From CAZBYL01 sp964522805 (GTDB lineage Bacteria; Synergistota; Synergistia; Synergistales; Synergistaceae), in the NCBI GenBank assembly GCA_964522805.1, contig CAZFWP010000052.1, positions 1 to 13,781 on the forward strand: 13,781 bases of DNA, given 5' to 3'. The translations under genes were made by a program, and so were the position numbers. The notes under the pieces were generated by a model. That model searched no databases, was not told where the DNA came from, and was given only the letters and a program-made list of their open reading frames with translations. Below are positions 1 through 8,079 of the stretch, piece by piece. Within the stretch, counting starts at the first letter, position 1. Every line of letters begins with the position of its first letter.

Positions 1-39
1 GCGAAGACACTCTTTCCCTACACGACGCTCTTCCGATCT
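1..39 (+). other. Illumina sequencing adapter contamination (non-genomic)
   Basis: Bases 7-39 match the 33-base Illumina TruSeq/universal read-1 adapter (begins ACACTCTTTCCC, ends GCTCTTCCGATCT) at every base, as I recall that sequence. Bases 1-6 (GCGAAG) equal the last six bases of the TruSeq HT i5 index D505 (AGGCGAAG), which lies directly 5' of this adapter in a library molecule. This stretch is therefore library sequence assembled onto the contig end, and organism DNA starts at base 40. It explains why the first gene has no native start and should be trimmed before any annotation. The adapter match is certain; the index assignment rests on six bases and memory of the index list. Confidence 0.97.
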
Positions 40-41
40 GT

Positions 42-1652
42 TTGGCAGCGGGAACGGCTTTTATACAACTTAAACCAGATCCGAGAATTGTGAGGCAATC
101 TCAAAAACAATATTGGGCTAATGTAGCGGTTAGCGCGTCAAGGGGAGATATCGAAGATAAGAACGGTATTCCTCTTGCTGTTTCTGTGCCGGCGACCAGT
201 TTCTTCATAGACCCCAAGTACTGGGACCCCGGCAGTGCCGACCTTCTTGTGCCGGTCTTTGGTAAGACTGTTGCGAAAAAGTTTTCCGCGCCCTTACGCG
301 GACGTTTTTATTGGGTGGCTCGTGATGTTCCCAACGACAAAGCGGCAAAGTTGATAGGTAAAAAAATTCCGGGGCTCTACACGCTCAGTGAAAAAGTTCG
401 TGTGTATCCACACGGAGCCTTGGCGTTTCATGTATTGGGATTTTGCGATATCGACGACTATGGTCAGGCCGGTGTGGAACTTAAATGGAATCACATCCTC
501 TTCTCTCCTCCAAGAACCAGGTTTCTTACAAGAGATTCAAACGGTAACACGCTGGATGTTATGGGCGGGAAATCTGGGATAGTAAAAAATACCAGCGGAA
601 AAATAAAACTTACTATCGATTCGAGAATACAGCAAATTGTAGAGTGGCGTCTGAGCGAGGGAGCGAAGGGCGCTAGCGCTGCTTGGGGCGCCGCTGTATG
701 TGTGGATCCGTCAACAGGGGCCATTGTGGCTCTGGCTAGCTATCCTACGATAAATCCGAATAATAGAAAAAACCTTTATCAAAAGGAAGCTGTACGCAAT
801 AATGTTGTCGGACGCGTTTTTGAACCTGGTTCGGTTTTTAAACCTGTGACGATGTCTATCGCGCTGGAATCAGCATCGGCTTCTCCGCATAGTGTTTATA
901 AATGCAGCGGCACGATGAGGCTCTTTGATAAAACTATGAATGACGTCAATCGCAGGGCCCATGGTGTGCAGGATTTGACTCACGTATTGATGAATTCCTG
1001 TAATATAGGAATGTCGATAATGTCGATGGGGGTTCCTAAGCATCAGGCCCATGGTATGCTTAAACAGTTCGGTTTCGGTGAAAAAACAGAAATTGAAATG
1101 GCGGGTGAAGAATCCGGGCTCTTGAAGTCTCCGGAAGAGTGGCTTGGCACAGTGCCTGCCAACGTATTTATCGGCCAAGGCGTTGCTGTAACGCCGATAC
1201 AGATGGTGATGGCAGTATCTGCGGTTGTTAATGGAGGATCTTTACTTAAGCCCTACATTGTAAAGGAAGTAAGAGACAGCACAGGACATGTTATCCATAA
1301 GGGAGAGAAAAGGGTTCGTTATCAGGTCATTTCTAAGCCTACTGCCGATTTTGTCCGTAATGCGATGAAAATGGTTGTCAGTGACGGGGGCGGTAAAGCA
1401 GCTAAATCAGATAAAGTGAAGATCGGCGGCAAAACGGGAACTGCCCAGATAGCATCAGGCGGCGAGTACTCTAAGGGTCACCATGTGGCATCTTTTGTCG
1501 GTTTCTGGCCGGCGGACAAACCCAAATATGTGATGCTGGTAAGTCTTGGTGAGCCTAAAGGAGCGAGGTACTACGGCGGTCAGATTTCCGCACCGATATT
1601 TAAATCTATTGCAGAAGATGTGGAACAAATTGTTCCTGAAAAGGTTAAATAA
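42..1652 (+). CDS. ftsI: Septal peptidoglycan transpeptidase FtsI/PBP3 (class B PBP), 5'-truncated
   Basis: Class B penicillin-binding protein that cross-links septal peptidoglycan by D,D-transpeptidation, working with the glycosyltransferase FtsW. Numbering from the first whole codon (TTG at 42, 536 codons), the pedestal region carries the family signature RGDIEDKNGIPLAVSVP near residues 34-50. The transpeptidase domain spans about 190-530. All three catalytic motifs are present: SVFK with nucleophile Ser264 and Lys267, SCN at 319-321 and KTGTAQ at 464-469. There is no C-terminal PASTA domain, so it resembles division FtsI rather than Gram-positive PBP2x/SpoVD. The 5' end is lost: the reading frame runs straight out of adapter sequence, and TTG 42 is very probably an internal Leu codon. 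By comparison with E. coli FtsI, where the RG..D motif lies near residue 71, about 35-40 residues are missing, including the cytoplasmic tail and most or all of the membrane anchor. The gene is followed by murE after 24 bases. Identity as a division PBP is supported by this context. Confidence 0.95.
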   Translation: MAAGTAFIQLKPDPRIVRQSQKQYWANVAVSASRGDIEDKNGIPLAVSVPATSFFIDPKYWDPGSADLLVPVFGKTVAKKFSAPLRGRFYWVARDVPNDKAAKLIGKKIPGLYTLSEKVRVYPHGALAFHVLGFCDIDDYGQAGVELKWNHILFSPPRTRFLTRDSNGNTLDVMGGKSGIVKNTSGKIKLTIDSRIQQIVEWRLSEGAKGASAAWGAAVCVDPSTGAIVALASYPTINPNNRKNLYQKEAVRNNVVGRVFEPGSVFKPVTMSIALESASASPHSVYKCSGTMRLFDKTMNDVNRRAHGVQDLTHVLMNSCNIGMSIMSMGVPKHQAHGMLKQFGFGEKTEIEMAGEESGLLKSPEEWLGTVPANVFIGQGVAVTPIQMVMAVSAVVNGGSLLKPYIVKEVRDSTGHVIHKGEKRVRYQVISKPTADFVRNAMKMVVSDGGGKAAKSDKVKIGGKTGTAQIASGGEYSKGHHVASFVGFWPADKPKYVMLVSLGEPKGARYYGGQISAPIFKSIAEDVEQIVPEKVK

Positions 1653-1663
1653 TATAAGAAAAT

Positions 1664-1668
1664 AGGGG
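1664..1668 (+). promoter_or_regulatory. Ribosome binding site that fixes the murE start
   Basis: AGGGG ends 8 bases before ATG 1677. The in-frame GTG at 1668 and TTG at 1671 overlap or abut this site and have no good site of their own, so ATG 1677 is preferred. Confidence 0.7.
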
Positions 1669-1676
1669 TGTTGCGG

Positions 1677-3179
1677 ATGAGATTTAAGGAACTATGGGCT
1701 CTTCTTGAAAAGAACCGCTTCGAAGCGAAGGTTTATGTGCCGGAGAAAGTTAAAGACGATAACCCCGATATCAGACTCTTGGTTTCAGATAGCCGCCTTG
1801 CCGAGCCTGGGACAATTTTCGCTTGTGTTTCGGGAGGACATGCTGATGGGCATGATTTTGCTCAAAAGGCGGTGGAACACGGTTCTTGTGCGATTATGTG
1901 CGAGCACGAGATGGATCTGCCCGTACCCCAAATTATCTGCTCTAACATTCGCAGAAATATGGGCGTCGCAGCATCCATAATTTATGGTGAGCCGCTTGGC
2001 AAGTTGACCATGGTTGCAATTACTGGAACCAATGGAAAGACCACTTCAACTTTTATGCTTAAATCAATATTGGAAAACGCCGGTATTAAGACCGGGCTTT
2101 TGGGTACTGTATATTACGATGATGGAGACGTCGTTGAAGATGCTGTGCACACCACGCCGGAAGCATCAGACTTGCAGTTCTGGCTCAGCCGCATGGCAGC
2201 TAACGGTTGCAAGGCCTGTATTATGGAGACCTCATCACACTCTATTGTTCAGGGCAGAATCGAAGGCGTTCTCTATGACAGGGGCGGTTTCACAAATCTT
2301 TCCGTAGACCACTTGGATTACCACGGAGATATGGAAAACTATTATTTGGCAAAGAAGACCCTTTTCGATAAATATATGCGCAACAATTGGAAAGCTTCCG
2401 TGAATATAGACGATAAATATGGCAAGAGGCTCTATGCGGAACTGGGAAAGCATGCCGTCAGCTTTGCAATGGAAGACACAACGGCGGACTTTTTCGCTGA
2501 AATTAAAGGTACCTCAATAGAGGGAATGGATGTGCTGATAAAAACCCCTGACCACAGTGCGCCCGTCTCTGTACGCCTGCCGCTTTTGGGTGAATATAAT
2601 GCCCATAATGCCTTGCAGGCTCTTTCTCTTGCTTGGACTTTGGGGATCAGGAACGGTACGGCAATAGACGGTTTGGTAAATATGAAACAGGTTCCAGGGC
2701 GGCTTGAGAGATACATGATTTCCGGCGGCGGCTCCTGTGTCATTGATTTCGCACACAGCCCAGACGGTTTGGAGAAAGTTTTAACAGCACTGCGCCCCGT
2801 GTGCAAAGGTAACCTTTATGTGGTGTTCGGTGCGGGAGGCGACAGAGATAAGACAAAGCGCCCGCTGATGGGAGAGATTGCCACAAGAATCGCAGACAGA
2901 GTGATTATTACCTCTGATAATCCCAGAAGCGAAGACCCTGCGACAATTACCAAAGAAATAGAGGCCGGTGCGCTCAAACACAAGACCGAATATAAAATAA
3001 TCGTTGACCGCAGAGAGGCCATTTATGAAGGGTTGTCAATGATTGAGGAAAACGACATTCTTTTGATTGCCGGTAAAGGGCCGGAGCGCTATCAGATACT
3101 TAAGGACGGGCCTATTCCGTTCCTTGATAAAGATGTCCTTCATGACTGGTGCCGCCTTAACGGAAAAGAGGCCCACTGA
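1677..3179 (+). CDS. murE: UDP-MurNAc-L-Ala-D-Glu--2,6-diaminopimelate ligase MurE
   Basis: Cytoplasmic ATP-dependent ligase adding the third stem-peptide residue to UDP-MurNAc-L-Ala-D-Glu. From ATG 1677 the protein has 500 residues, close to the E. coli enzyme (495). The N-terminal UDP-binding domain contains the SDSR motif (37-40). The central ATPase domain has the P-loop GTNGKT (117-122), ETSSH (184-188) and an AKK segment (225-227) where the carbamylated lysine is expected. The C-terminal domain carries DNPR (414-417), the signature of meso-diaminopimelate enzymes; lysine-adding enzymes have a different motif there. The last substrate motif reads GKGPE (466-470) rather than the common GKGHE, keeping the Gly and Glu that contact DAP in E. 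coli MurE. A longer form from GTG 1668 is possible but less likely from ribosome-site spacing. The stop overlaps the murF start by one base (TGATG), which suggests translational coupling. DAP specificity is inferred from the motif. Confidence 0.96.
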   Translation: MRFKELWALLEKNRFEAKVYVPEKVKDDNPDIRLLVSDSRLAEPGTIFACVSGGHADGHDFAQKAVEHGSCAIMCEHEMDLPVPQIICSNIRRNMGVAASIIYGEPLGKLTMVAITGTNGKTTSTFMLKSILENAGIKTGLLGTVYYDDGDVVEDAVHTTPEASDLQFWLSRMAANGCKACIMETSSHSIVQGRIEGVLYDRGGFTNLSVDHLDYHGDMENYYLAKKTLFDKYMRNNWKASVNIDDKYGKRLYAELGKHAVSFAMEDTTADFFAEIKGTSIEGMDVLIKTPDHSAPVSVRLPLLGEYNAHNALQALSLAWTLGIRNGTAIDGLVNMKQVPGRLERYMISGGGSCVIDFAHSPDGLEKVLTALRPVCKGNLYVVFGAGGDRDKTKRPLMGEIATRIADRVIITSDNPRSEDPATITKEIEAGALKHKTEYKIIVDRREAIYEGLSMIEENDILLIAGKGPERYQILKDGPIPFLDKDVLHDWCRLNGKEAH

Positions 3180-4585
3180 TGAGACGTGTGACTGCTTCCG
3201 AAGCCGCTGGATTATGCGAGGGGCGTTTGTACGGAGCAGATGTTGATTTGTCTCGCCGCTGGCAGAGCGACAGCCGTGATGTAGGGCCAGGAGATGCTTT
3301 TGTCGCCATTAAGGGTGCTAAAACAGACGGGCATATTTTTTTAAACCAAGTTGTCAAAGGGGGCGCTAAGCTCCTTTTGGTATCTCTTGCCGAAATTGAC
3401 AACATCCCCATCAACTCTCCCGAGTATGAGGGGGTTTCGGTAATCGCAGTGCCTGATACAACAGTGGGAATGAGCCGCATAGCACAAATGTATCTGCAGG
3501 CAGTCTCTCCGCAGGTTGTGGCGATAACAGGCAGTGTCGGCAAAACAACCACAAGAGAGCTTGCTGTGTCAGCATTAGGTTCTGTCTATAAAATCCATAG
3601 CGCCGTTAAAAGCTATAACACCGTTATTGGCTGCAGCCTGACAATCCTTTCCATGCCCTATGATACGGAAATTTTAATCTTGGAGCTTGGCACTAACCAT
3701 TTTGGTGAAATAGCGGAAATGGTCAGCCTGTTTCCACCTGAAACAGCGGTGATAACTGAGGTGGCTCCTGCGCATCTGGAGGGGTTTGGGGATATTGACG
3801 GTGTGCTTAAGGCGAAGTTGGAAATATGCCGTTCATTGAAATTAAAACAGATAATCTACAACGGAGACAATGCGCTCTTGAGGGAGCGGATGCTCAATGG
3901 CTATCAAGAAATTAAGAAAATATCCGTAGGACATAATAGTGATGACACTTTAAAAATAGCGGATATATCAATTGTTCTAGAAGACAGCGGGGCTGCTGTA
4001 TCCGTCTCTTACCTTTTCAAAGACGAAGAGATTACATGTAATGTTCCTCTTTTTGGTTTGCAGCACTCATATAACATTGGCTACGCCGTGGCTCTTGGCA
4101 GACTCTTTAACGTGGACAAGAGTCTGCTTAAAAACGCGCTTGCAAAATCGCACCCAATCAGCGGCCGCGGTGTGTGCAGAAGGGCCCTTAACGGCTCTTG
4201 GGTTATTGACGAGTCTTATAACGCTAATCCAAATTCAATGAATGCTGCGATAATGAATGTGCTGAACATCAACAAGAATAACAGCTATAGACTAGTAGCA
4301 GTGCTCGGCGGCATGAGAGAGCTGGGAGAGACTGCCGCTTTGTGGCATCAAAAGATTATCGATAAAACAAAATGTTTTGATACTGTAGTTTTTCTGGGTG
4401 AAGAGTGGTATGATTCAAAACTTGCGGTGCCTGAAAATATGTTGCGCTATAAGACCTATTCGGAGGCGCTGCAAAAGTTGCGCGAAACAGATATCAGCCG
4501 TGCAATAGTGCTTGTTAAGGGGTCGAATTCATACGGTCTTAACCGGCTTGTGAGGGAATTAACGGAGGGTATTTATGATTGTTGA
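3179..4585 (+). CDS. murF: UDP-MurNAc-tripeptide--D-alanyl-D-alanine ligase MurF
   Basis: Cytoplasmic Mur ligase that joins D-Ala-D-Ala to the UDP-MurNAc tripeptide, finishing the soluble pentapeptide precursor. The 468-residue product has the three-domain Mur ligase layout. The N-terminal domain has SDSR (30-33) and FVAIKG (41-46). The ATPase domain has the P-loop GSVGKT (118-123), where MurF characteristically has a small residue in place of Asn, and LELGTNHFGEI (168-178). The C-terminal domain has DESYNANPNSM (344-354) and VLGGMRELG (375-383). The last motif usually reads LGDMLELG, so Asp to Gly is a small departure. Start ATG 3179 shares its A with the murE stop and has AAGAGG at 3166-3171, 7 bases upstream. 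The 3' end overlaps mraY by 11 bases. Function is certain at family level. Confidence 0.96.
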   Translation: MRRVTASEAAGLCEGRLYGADVDLSRRWQSDSRDVGPGDAFVAIKGAKTDGHIFLNQVVKGGAKLLLVSLAEIDNIPINSPEYEGVSVIAVPDTTVGMSRIAQMYLQAVSPQVVAITGSVGKTTTRELAVSALGSVYKIHSAVKSYNTVIGCSLTILSMPYDTEILILELGTNHFGEIAEMVSLFPPETAVITEVAPAHLEGFGDIDGVLKAKLEICRSLKLKQIIYNGDNALLRERMLNGYQEIKKISVGHNSDDTLKIADISIVLEDSGAAVSVSYLFKDEEITCNVPLFGLQHSYNIGYAVALGRLFNVDKSLLKNALAKSHPISGRGVCRRALNGSWVIDESYNANPNSMNAAIMNVLNINKNNSYRLVAVLGGMRELGETAALWHQKIIDKTKCFDTVVFLGEEWYDSKLAVPENMLRYKTYSEALQKLRETDISRAIVLVKGSNSYGLNRLVRELTEGIYDC

Positions 4586-5540
4586 GTTTGCTTTTATCTT
4601 ATTTTTGTGCATGGTGTTAGAAATTTCACTGCAAAATTTATGGACTAAAAAAATGCACAAGCTAAAAATAGAGCAGGTTACTAAGGAGTACGGTCCATGC
4701 TGGCATGAAAAAACTAAGATGGGTACGCCGACAATGGGAGGCATCGTTTTCATTCCGGTGCTTCTCGTTGCTGTATGTATAATATTTTTTATCGACGAAT
4801 CTCTTTCTTGTGGAAGAATGCTGCAAGTGGTCTCTTATCCCATTCTTGCGGCCGGAGTAGGGTTGCTTGATGATTGGCTGAAATACAGCAAACATTCCAG
4901 TGATGGGCTGAAGAGCATGCAAAAGTTGCTGCTGCAAGTTGTTGTCACTTTACCTTGGGCTTTTTGGATGGTTGAAGGTCCTTTTGAAATTTTACCTAAT
5001 ATTATTTTACCGACCTTACCATCAGTCTTTTTGGTTACTTTTATAGGCGTTGGTTTACAAAACGGTGTTAATGTAACAGATGGGCTCGACGGCTTAGCCT
5101 CGGGATGCGCCTTGATTTCATTTATCGGTGCGGCTCTTTTTATCGCTTCCGACCCTTTGATAGCTTTGGTCATAGCAGCTGCCTGCGGCATAGCGCTGGG
5201 GTTTCTGTGGCATAATGCGAATCCTGCCACTGTTTTTATGGGAGACGTTGGGGCACATTTTTTTGCCGGTTTATTGCTGGCGGTCTGCCTGGCTTCAAGT
5301 GCTTTAATAATGATTATTCCACTTTGTTTTCTTTTTGGCATCGAAATTTTATCTGTGTCGATTCAGATTTTTTCGATTAGATGCTTTAAGAAGAAGGTCT
5401 TTCTTATGAGCCCTATTCACCATCACTTTGAGATGCTTGGTTGGAAAGAGACTCAAATTGTTACGCGTTTCTGGATAATTCATATGGTCGGGATGACTGT
5501 TTGCGTATCACTGCTCTTTCTTCTTGTCCATTTGATTTAA
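4575..5540 (+). CDS. mraY: Phospho-N-acetylmuramoyl-pentapeptide-transferase MraY (lipid I synthase)
   Basis: Polytopic inner-membrane enzyme transferring phospho-MurNAc-pentapeptide from UDP to undecaprenyl phosphate, giving lipid I. The 321-residue product is strongly hydrophobic, with roughly ten membrane segments. Catalytic signatures are all present: LLDDWLK with the Asp pair at 99-100 and Lys103, NVTDGLDGLA (166-175), FMGD (221-224) with the third catalytic Asp at 224, and PIHHHFE (280-286) with the His triad at 282-284, followed by GWKETQ. After FMGD the protein reads VGAHFF, where many homologues have TGSLAL; this is a conservative loop change. Start ATG 4575 lies inside the end of murF, with GGAGGG at 4564-4569, 5 bases upstream. 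A 37-base gap follows before murD. Confidence 0.97.
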   Translation: MIVEFAFILFLCMVLEISLQNLWTKKMHKLKIEQVTKEYGPCWHEKTKMGTPTMGGIVFIPVLLVAVCIIFFIDESLSCGRMLQVVSYPILAAGVGLLDDWLKYSKHSSDGLKSMQKLLLQVVVTLPWAFWMVEGPFEILPNIILPTLPSVFLVTFIGVGLQNGVNVTDGLDGLASGCALISFIGAALFIASDPLIALVIAAACGIALGFLWHNANPATVFMGDVGAHFFAGLLLAVCLASSALIMIIPLCFLFGIEILSVSIQIFSIRCFKKKVFLMSPIHHHFEMLGWKETQIVTRFWIIHMVGMTVCVSLLFLLVHLI

Positions 5541-5577
5541 ATTTTTAAGGATTTTTGACCAGACAGGGGTTGTAGCA

Positions 5578-6945
5578 ATGCTGAAAAAAGATGCTCTTAA
5601 GGGTAAGAAAATTTCTATCATTGGCGCTGGGGTAAGCGGCCGTGCATTGGCTGAACTGGCGGCAAAGCTCGGAGGTTCCGTATTCGTCTCTGATTCCAAG
5701 TCTATTGCCGCAGAAACAGAGGAGTTCTTCAGTTCGCTGGGGATCAGCTGGGAATCAAATGGAAACACAGCAAGAGCTCTTGATGCGGATATTTTGGTTG
5801 TCGGTTCGGGAATCCCGCCCAAAAATGAGATTGTCTCGGCTGCCAATGAAGCAGGAGTACCGGTGGTAGGAGAGCTTGACTTTGTCTATCCTTATCTTAA
5901 TGGCACGATAATCGCCATTACCGGAAGTAACGGAAAAACCACCACAACGTCCATGACTGCTTATCTGCTGGAAAAAGCGGGATACAATGTTGCGCCCTGC
6001 GGTAATATCGGCAACCCGGCGGCAAAAATAGCTGAAGGTAAATATGATTTCATTGTTATGGAGCTGAGCAGTTTTCAACTATATTGGGCCAGCTCTTTCC
6101 GCTGTGATGTGGCGATTGTCTGCAATTTAGCTCCTGACCATATTGACTGGCATGGTTCGTATGAGAACTATGTGGACGCGAAGGCGAATATTATCAGATG
6201 CCTTAACGATGGCGGCGCGGCGATCTTCCAAGAACGAGACGCACTTAGTTTAAAAGTTTCCGGAGAAATGATCTTTCCCCTTTCATGGGGGAGTGCGGAC
6301 AGCCATAAACACGGTATCTATATGGATGAAAAATCAGGTGCGGCTTGGCTGAACAATGGCGGCTGCTCTGATGTACATAAGCTTTTTGACTTTGATGACG
6401 TTAAGCTTCTCGGCACGCACAATTTGGAAAACACGGCGATGTCTGCTGCAGCTCTCGCTCTGTACGATATCAAGGCCGGCAAAGAGGATATTGCTTCCTA
6501 TGTCCCGCCTAAACATCGCTGCGCCTTTGCTGGTGAAGCCAACTCGGTAAAGTTTGTTGATGATTCAAAGGGAACAAATGTAGCTGCGACCATTACTGCG
6601 ATGAGTGCTCTTCCAGGGACGAAAGTAATCATTCTCGGAGGGCAGGGCAAGGGAGAGGACTATGCACCGCTTGCAGCTGCGGTTAAAAAGTATACTAAAT
6701 CAGCAGTCATCATTGGTTCTGAGAAAGAAAAAATAGCTAAAGCTCTCGATGAAGCCGGATTTGAAAAATACGTAAGAGCTATTACGATGGAAGAAGCAGT
6801 TCGTGCGGCTTATGCCGCTGCATCGGCAGGAGACACTGTCCTGCTGTCACCTGCTTGTACAAGTTGGGACATGTACCCCAACTACGGCGCACGGGGCGAT
6901 GATTTTTGTCTTGCTGCGAGAAAGATAATATCGGAGGAAGCTTAA
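5578..6945 (+). CDS. murD: UDP-N-acetylmuramoyl-L-alanine--D-glutamate ligase MurD
   Basis: Cytoplasmic Mur ligase adding D-glutamate to UDP-MurNAc-L-Ala. The 455-residue product begins with a Rossmann-like UDP-binding domain (IIGAGVSG, 14-21; GSGIP, 76-80). The ATPase domain follows, with P-loop GSNGKT (116-121) and ELSSFQL (162-168). The C-terminal domain has DDSKGTN (328-334), ILGGQGKGEDY (352-362) and LSPACTSWDMYPNYGARGDDF (423-443). The usual HRxE motif before DDSKGTN reads HRCA (313-316), so the commonly conserved Glu is absent at that position. Start ATG 5578 has AGGGG at 5565-5569 with 8-base spacing. ftsW starts three bases after its stop. Confidence 0.96.
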   Translation: MLKKDALKGKKISIIGAGVSGRALAELAAKLGGSVFVSDSKSIAAETEEFFSSLGISWESNGNTARALDADILVVGSGIPPKNEIVSAANEAGVPVVGELDFVYPYLNGTIIAITGSNGKTTTTSMTAYLLEKAGYNVAPCGNIGNPAAKIAEGKYDFIVMELSSFQLYWASSFRCDVAIVCNLAPDHIDWHGSYENYVDAKANIIRCLNDGGAAIFQERDALSLKVSGEMIFPLSWGSADSHKHGIYMDEKSGAAWLNNGGCSDVHKLFDFDDVKLLGTHNLENTAMSAAALALYDIKAGKEDIASYVPPKHRCAFAGEANSVKFVDDSKGTNVAATITAMSALPGTKVIILGGQGKGEDYAPLAAAVKKYTKSAVIIGSEKEKIAKALDEAGFEKYVRAITMEEAVRAAYAAASAGDTVLLSPACTSWDMYPNYGARGDDFCLAARKIISEEA

Positions 6946-6948
6946 TAC

Positions 6949-8079
6949 GTGGCTGACGGCGATAAACTGAAGGAATCCTCATACAGATACGGAGTGAATC
7001 CATTCCTGTGGGTAATACCGCTTGTATTGAGCGGTATAGGTATTCTGATGATTACCTCCACAACCAGCCCAAACTCCTTTCTTTCCACCGGTACGCCGTT
7101 TCAGATGGGAATGAAGCAATTTCAGTGGCTTGTTATAGCAATTACCGGCATGGTGACCATATATCTCATTCCGCTGAATTTTTGGTACAAGCACAGCGGT
7201 AAACTGTTGGTTATTACGTGGCTGATGTCATGGCTTCCCATTATCCCAGGAATCGGTGCTTCTGTTGGGGGGGCCCGTCGTTGGATACAGATCCCGGGAT
7301 TATCAATATCTATTCAGCCGGGGGAGCTCTTGTGTTTGGCGATGGCTCTGCATTTGGCAAAACTTTTTTCACGCGAGGATAAAGACCCTCTAAAGGCGTT
7401 TATTGCCGTTATAACTTTGATGGTCATAGCTGTTGTGCCATTGCTTTCTCAGCCGGACCTCGGCACCACGATACTGATATTTTTAATTTCTATGGGCATG
7501 TATGTCGAAAGGGTTGGGTGGCGGCTGCCGATTATTTGCGGCGGCATTGGGATACTATCCCTTTCTCCGATTCTTATTTTTGGTGAAGCATACAGAATGA
7601 GGCGTGTCTCAGCCTTTTTAGACCCATGGTCTGATCCGCTCGACACCGGCTTTCAAGCCATACAAGGATTAATTGCCTTTTCCAACGGCGGCTTTTGGGG
7701 AACAGGCATGGGGCATGGTTTTCAAAAGCTGAACTACTTGCCTGCTGCTTATACAGACTTCATCTATGCGGCTATTGGTGAAGAGCTTGGTTTTGCCGGA
7801 ACAGCGGGAGTACTCTTTCTATTTGGCTTTTGGGTTACTCAAGTAAGGGGCATCTATTATAAGTCAGATGATGTTTTTAAATCGGCTCTTACTTGGGGTG
7901 TGGTTTTGACCGTCATTCTTCCTTTGGCGATTAATGTTGCCGGAGTTACAAAAATGTTGCCGCTAACAGGTATGCCTCTGCCTTTTATTAGTTATGGAGG
8001 CACGTCTCTTTTGACTATGTGGTCAAGGGTCGGTCTTTTAATGAGACTTGAAAAAGAGTGCTCTTTGGAGGATGTCTAA
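6949..8079 (+). CDS. ftsW: Septal SEDS peptidoglycan glycosyltransferase FtsW
   Basis: Multi-pass SEDS-family membrane protein that polymerises lipid II at the septum in partnership with FtsI. The 376-residue product is hydrophobic with about ten membrane segments. Signatures in order: GGARRW (107-112), PGE (124-126), SQPDLGTT (167-174), DPWSDP (225-230), QGLIAFSNGGFWGTGMG (239-255), YTDFIYAAIGEELG (268-281) and PLPFISYGGTS (343-353). Asp270 in TDFIYA aligns with the Asp essential for SEDS polymerisation (RodA/FtsW TDFIFA motif). It is called FtsW rather than RodA because it lies between murD and murG. The start is GTG 6949, three bases after the murD stop, with GGAGG at 6933-6937 (spacing 11). 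Confidence 0.95.
   Translation: MADGDKLKESSYRYGVNPFLWVIPLVLSGIGILMITSTTSPNSFLSTGTPFQMGMKQFQWLVIAITGMVTIYLIPLNFWYKHSGKLLVITWLMSWLPIIPGIGASVGGARRWIQIPGLSISIQPGELLCLAMALHLAKLFSREDKDPLKAFIAVITLMVIAVVPLLSQPDLGTTILIFLISMGMYVERVGWRLPIICGGIGILSLSPILIFGEAYRMRRVSAFLDPWSDPLDTGFQAIQGLIAFSNGGFWGTGMGHGFQKLNYLPAAYTDFIYAAIGEELGFAGTAGVLFLFGFWVTQVRGIYYKSDDVFKSALTWGVVLTVILPLAINVAGVTKMLPLTGMPLPFISYGGTSLLTMWSRVGLLMRLEKECSLEDV

Noticed and set aside
1668..1676. GTG 1668 or TTG 1671 as the murE start
   Set aside because: They fall on or beside the AGGGG ribosome site that is correctly spaced for ATG 1677.
3157..3552. Antisense open frame of 131 codons opposite the start of murF, and similar frames at 2432-2806 and 870-1178
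   Set aside because: They are shadows of conserved Mur/PBP coding sequence on the other strand, with no recognisable domain.
4835..5341. Antisense open frame of 168 codons opposite mraY
   Set aside because: It lies wholly opposite a well-conserved gene, has low-complexity Lys/Ala/Pro-rich content produced by complementing hydrophobic codons, and shows no motif.
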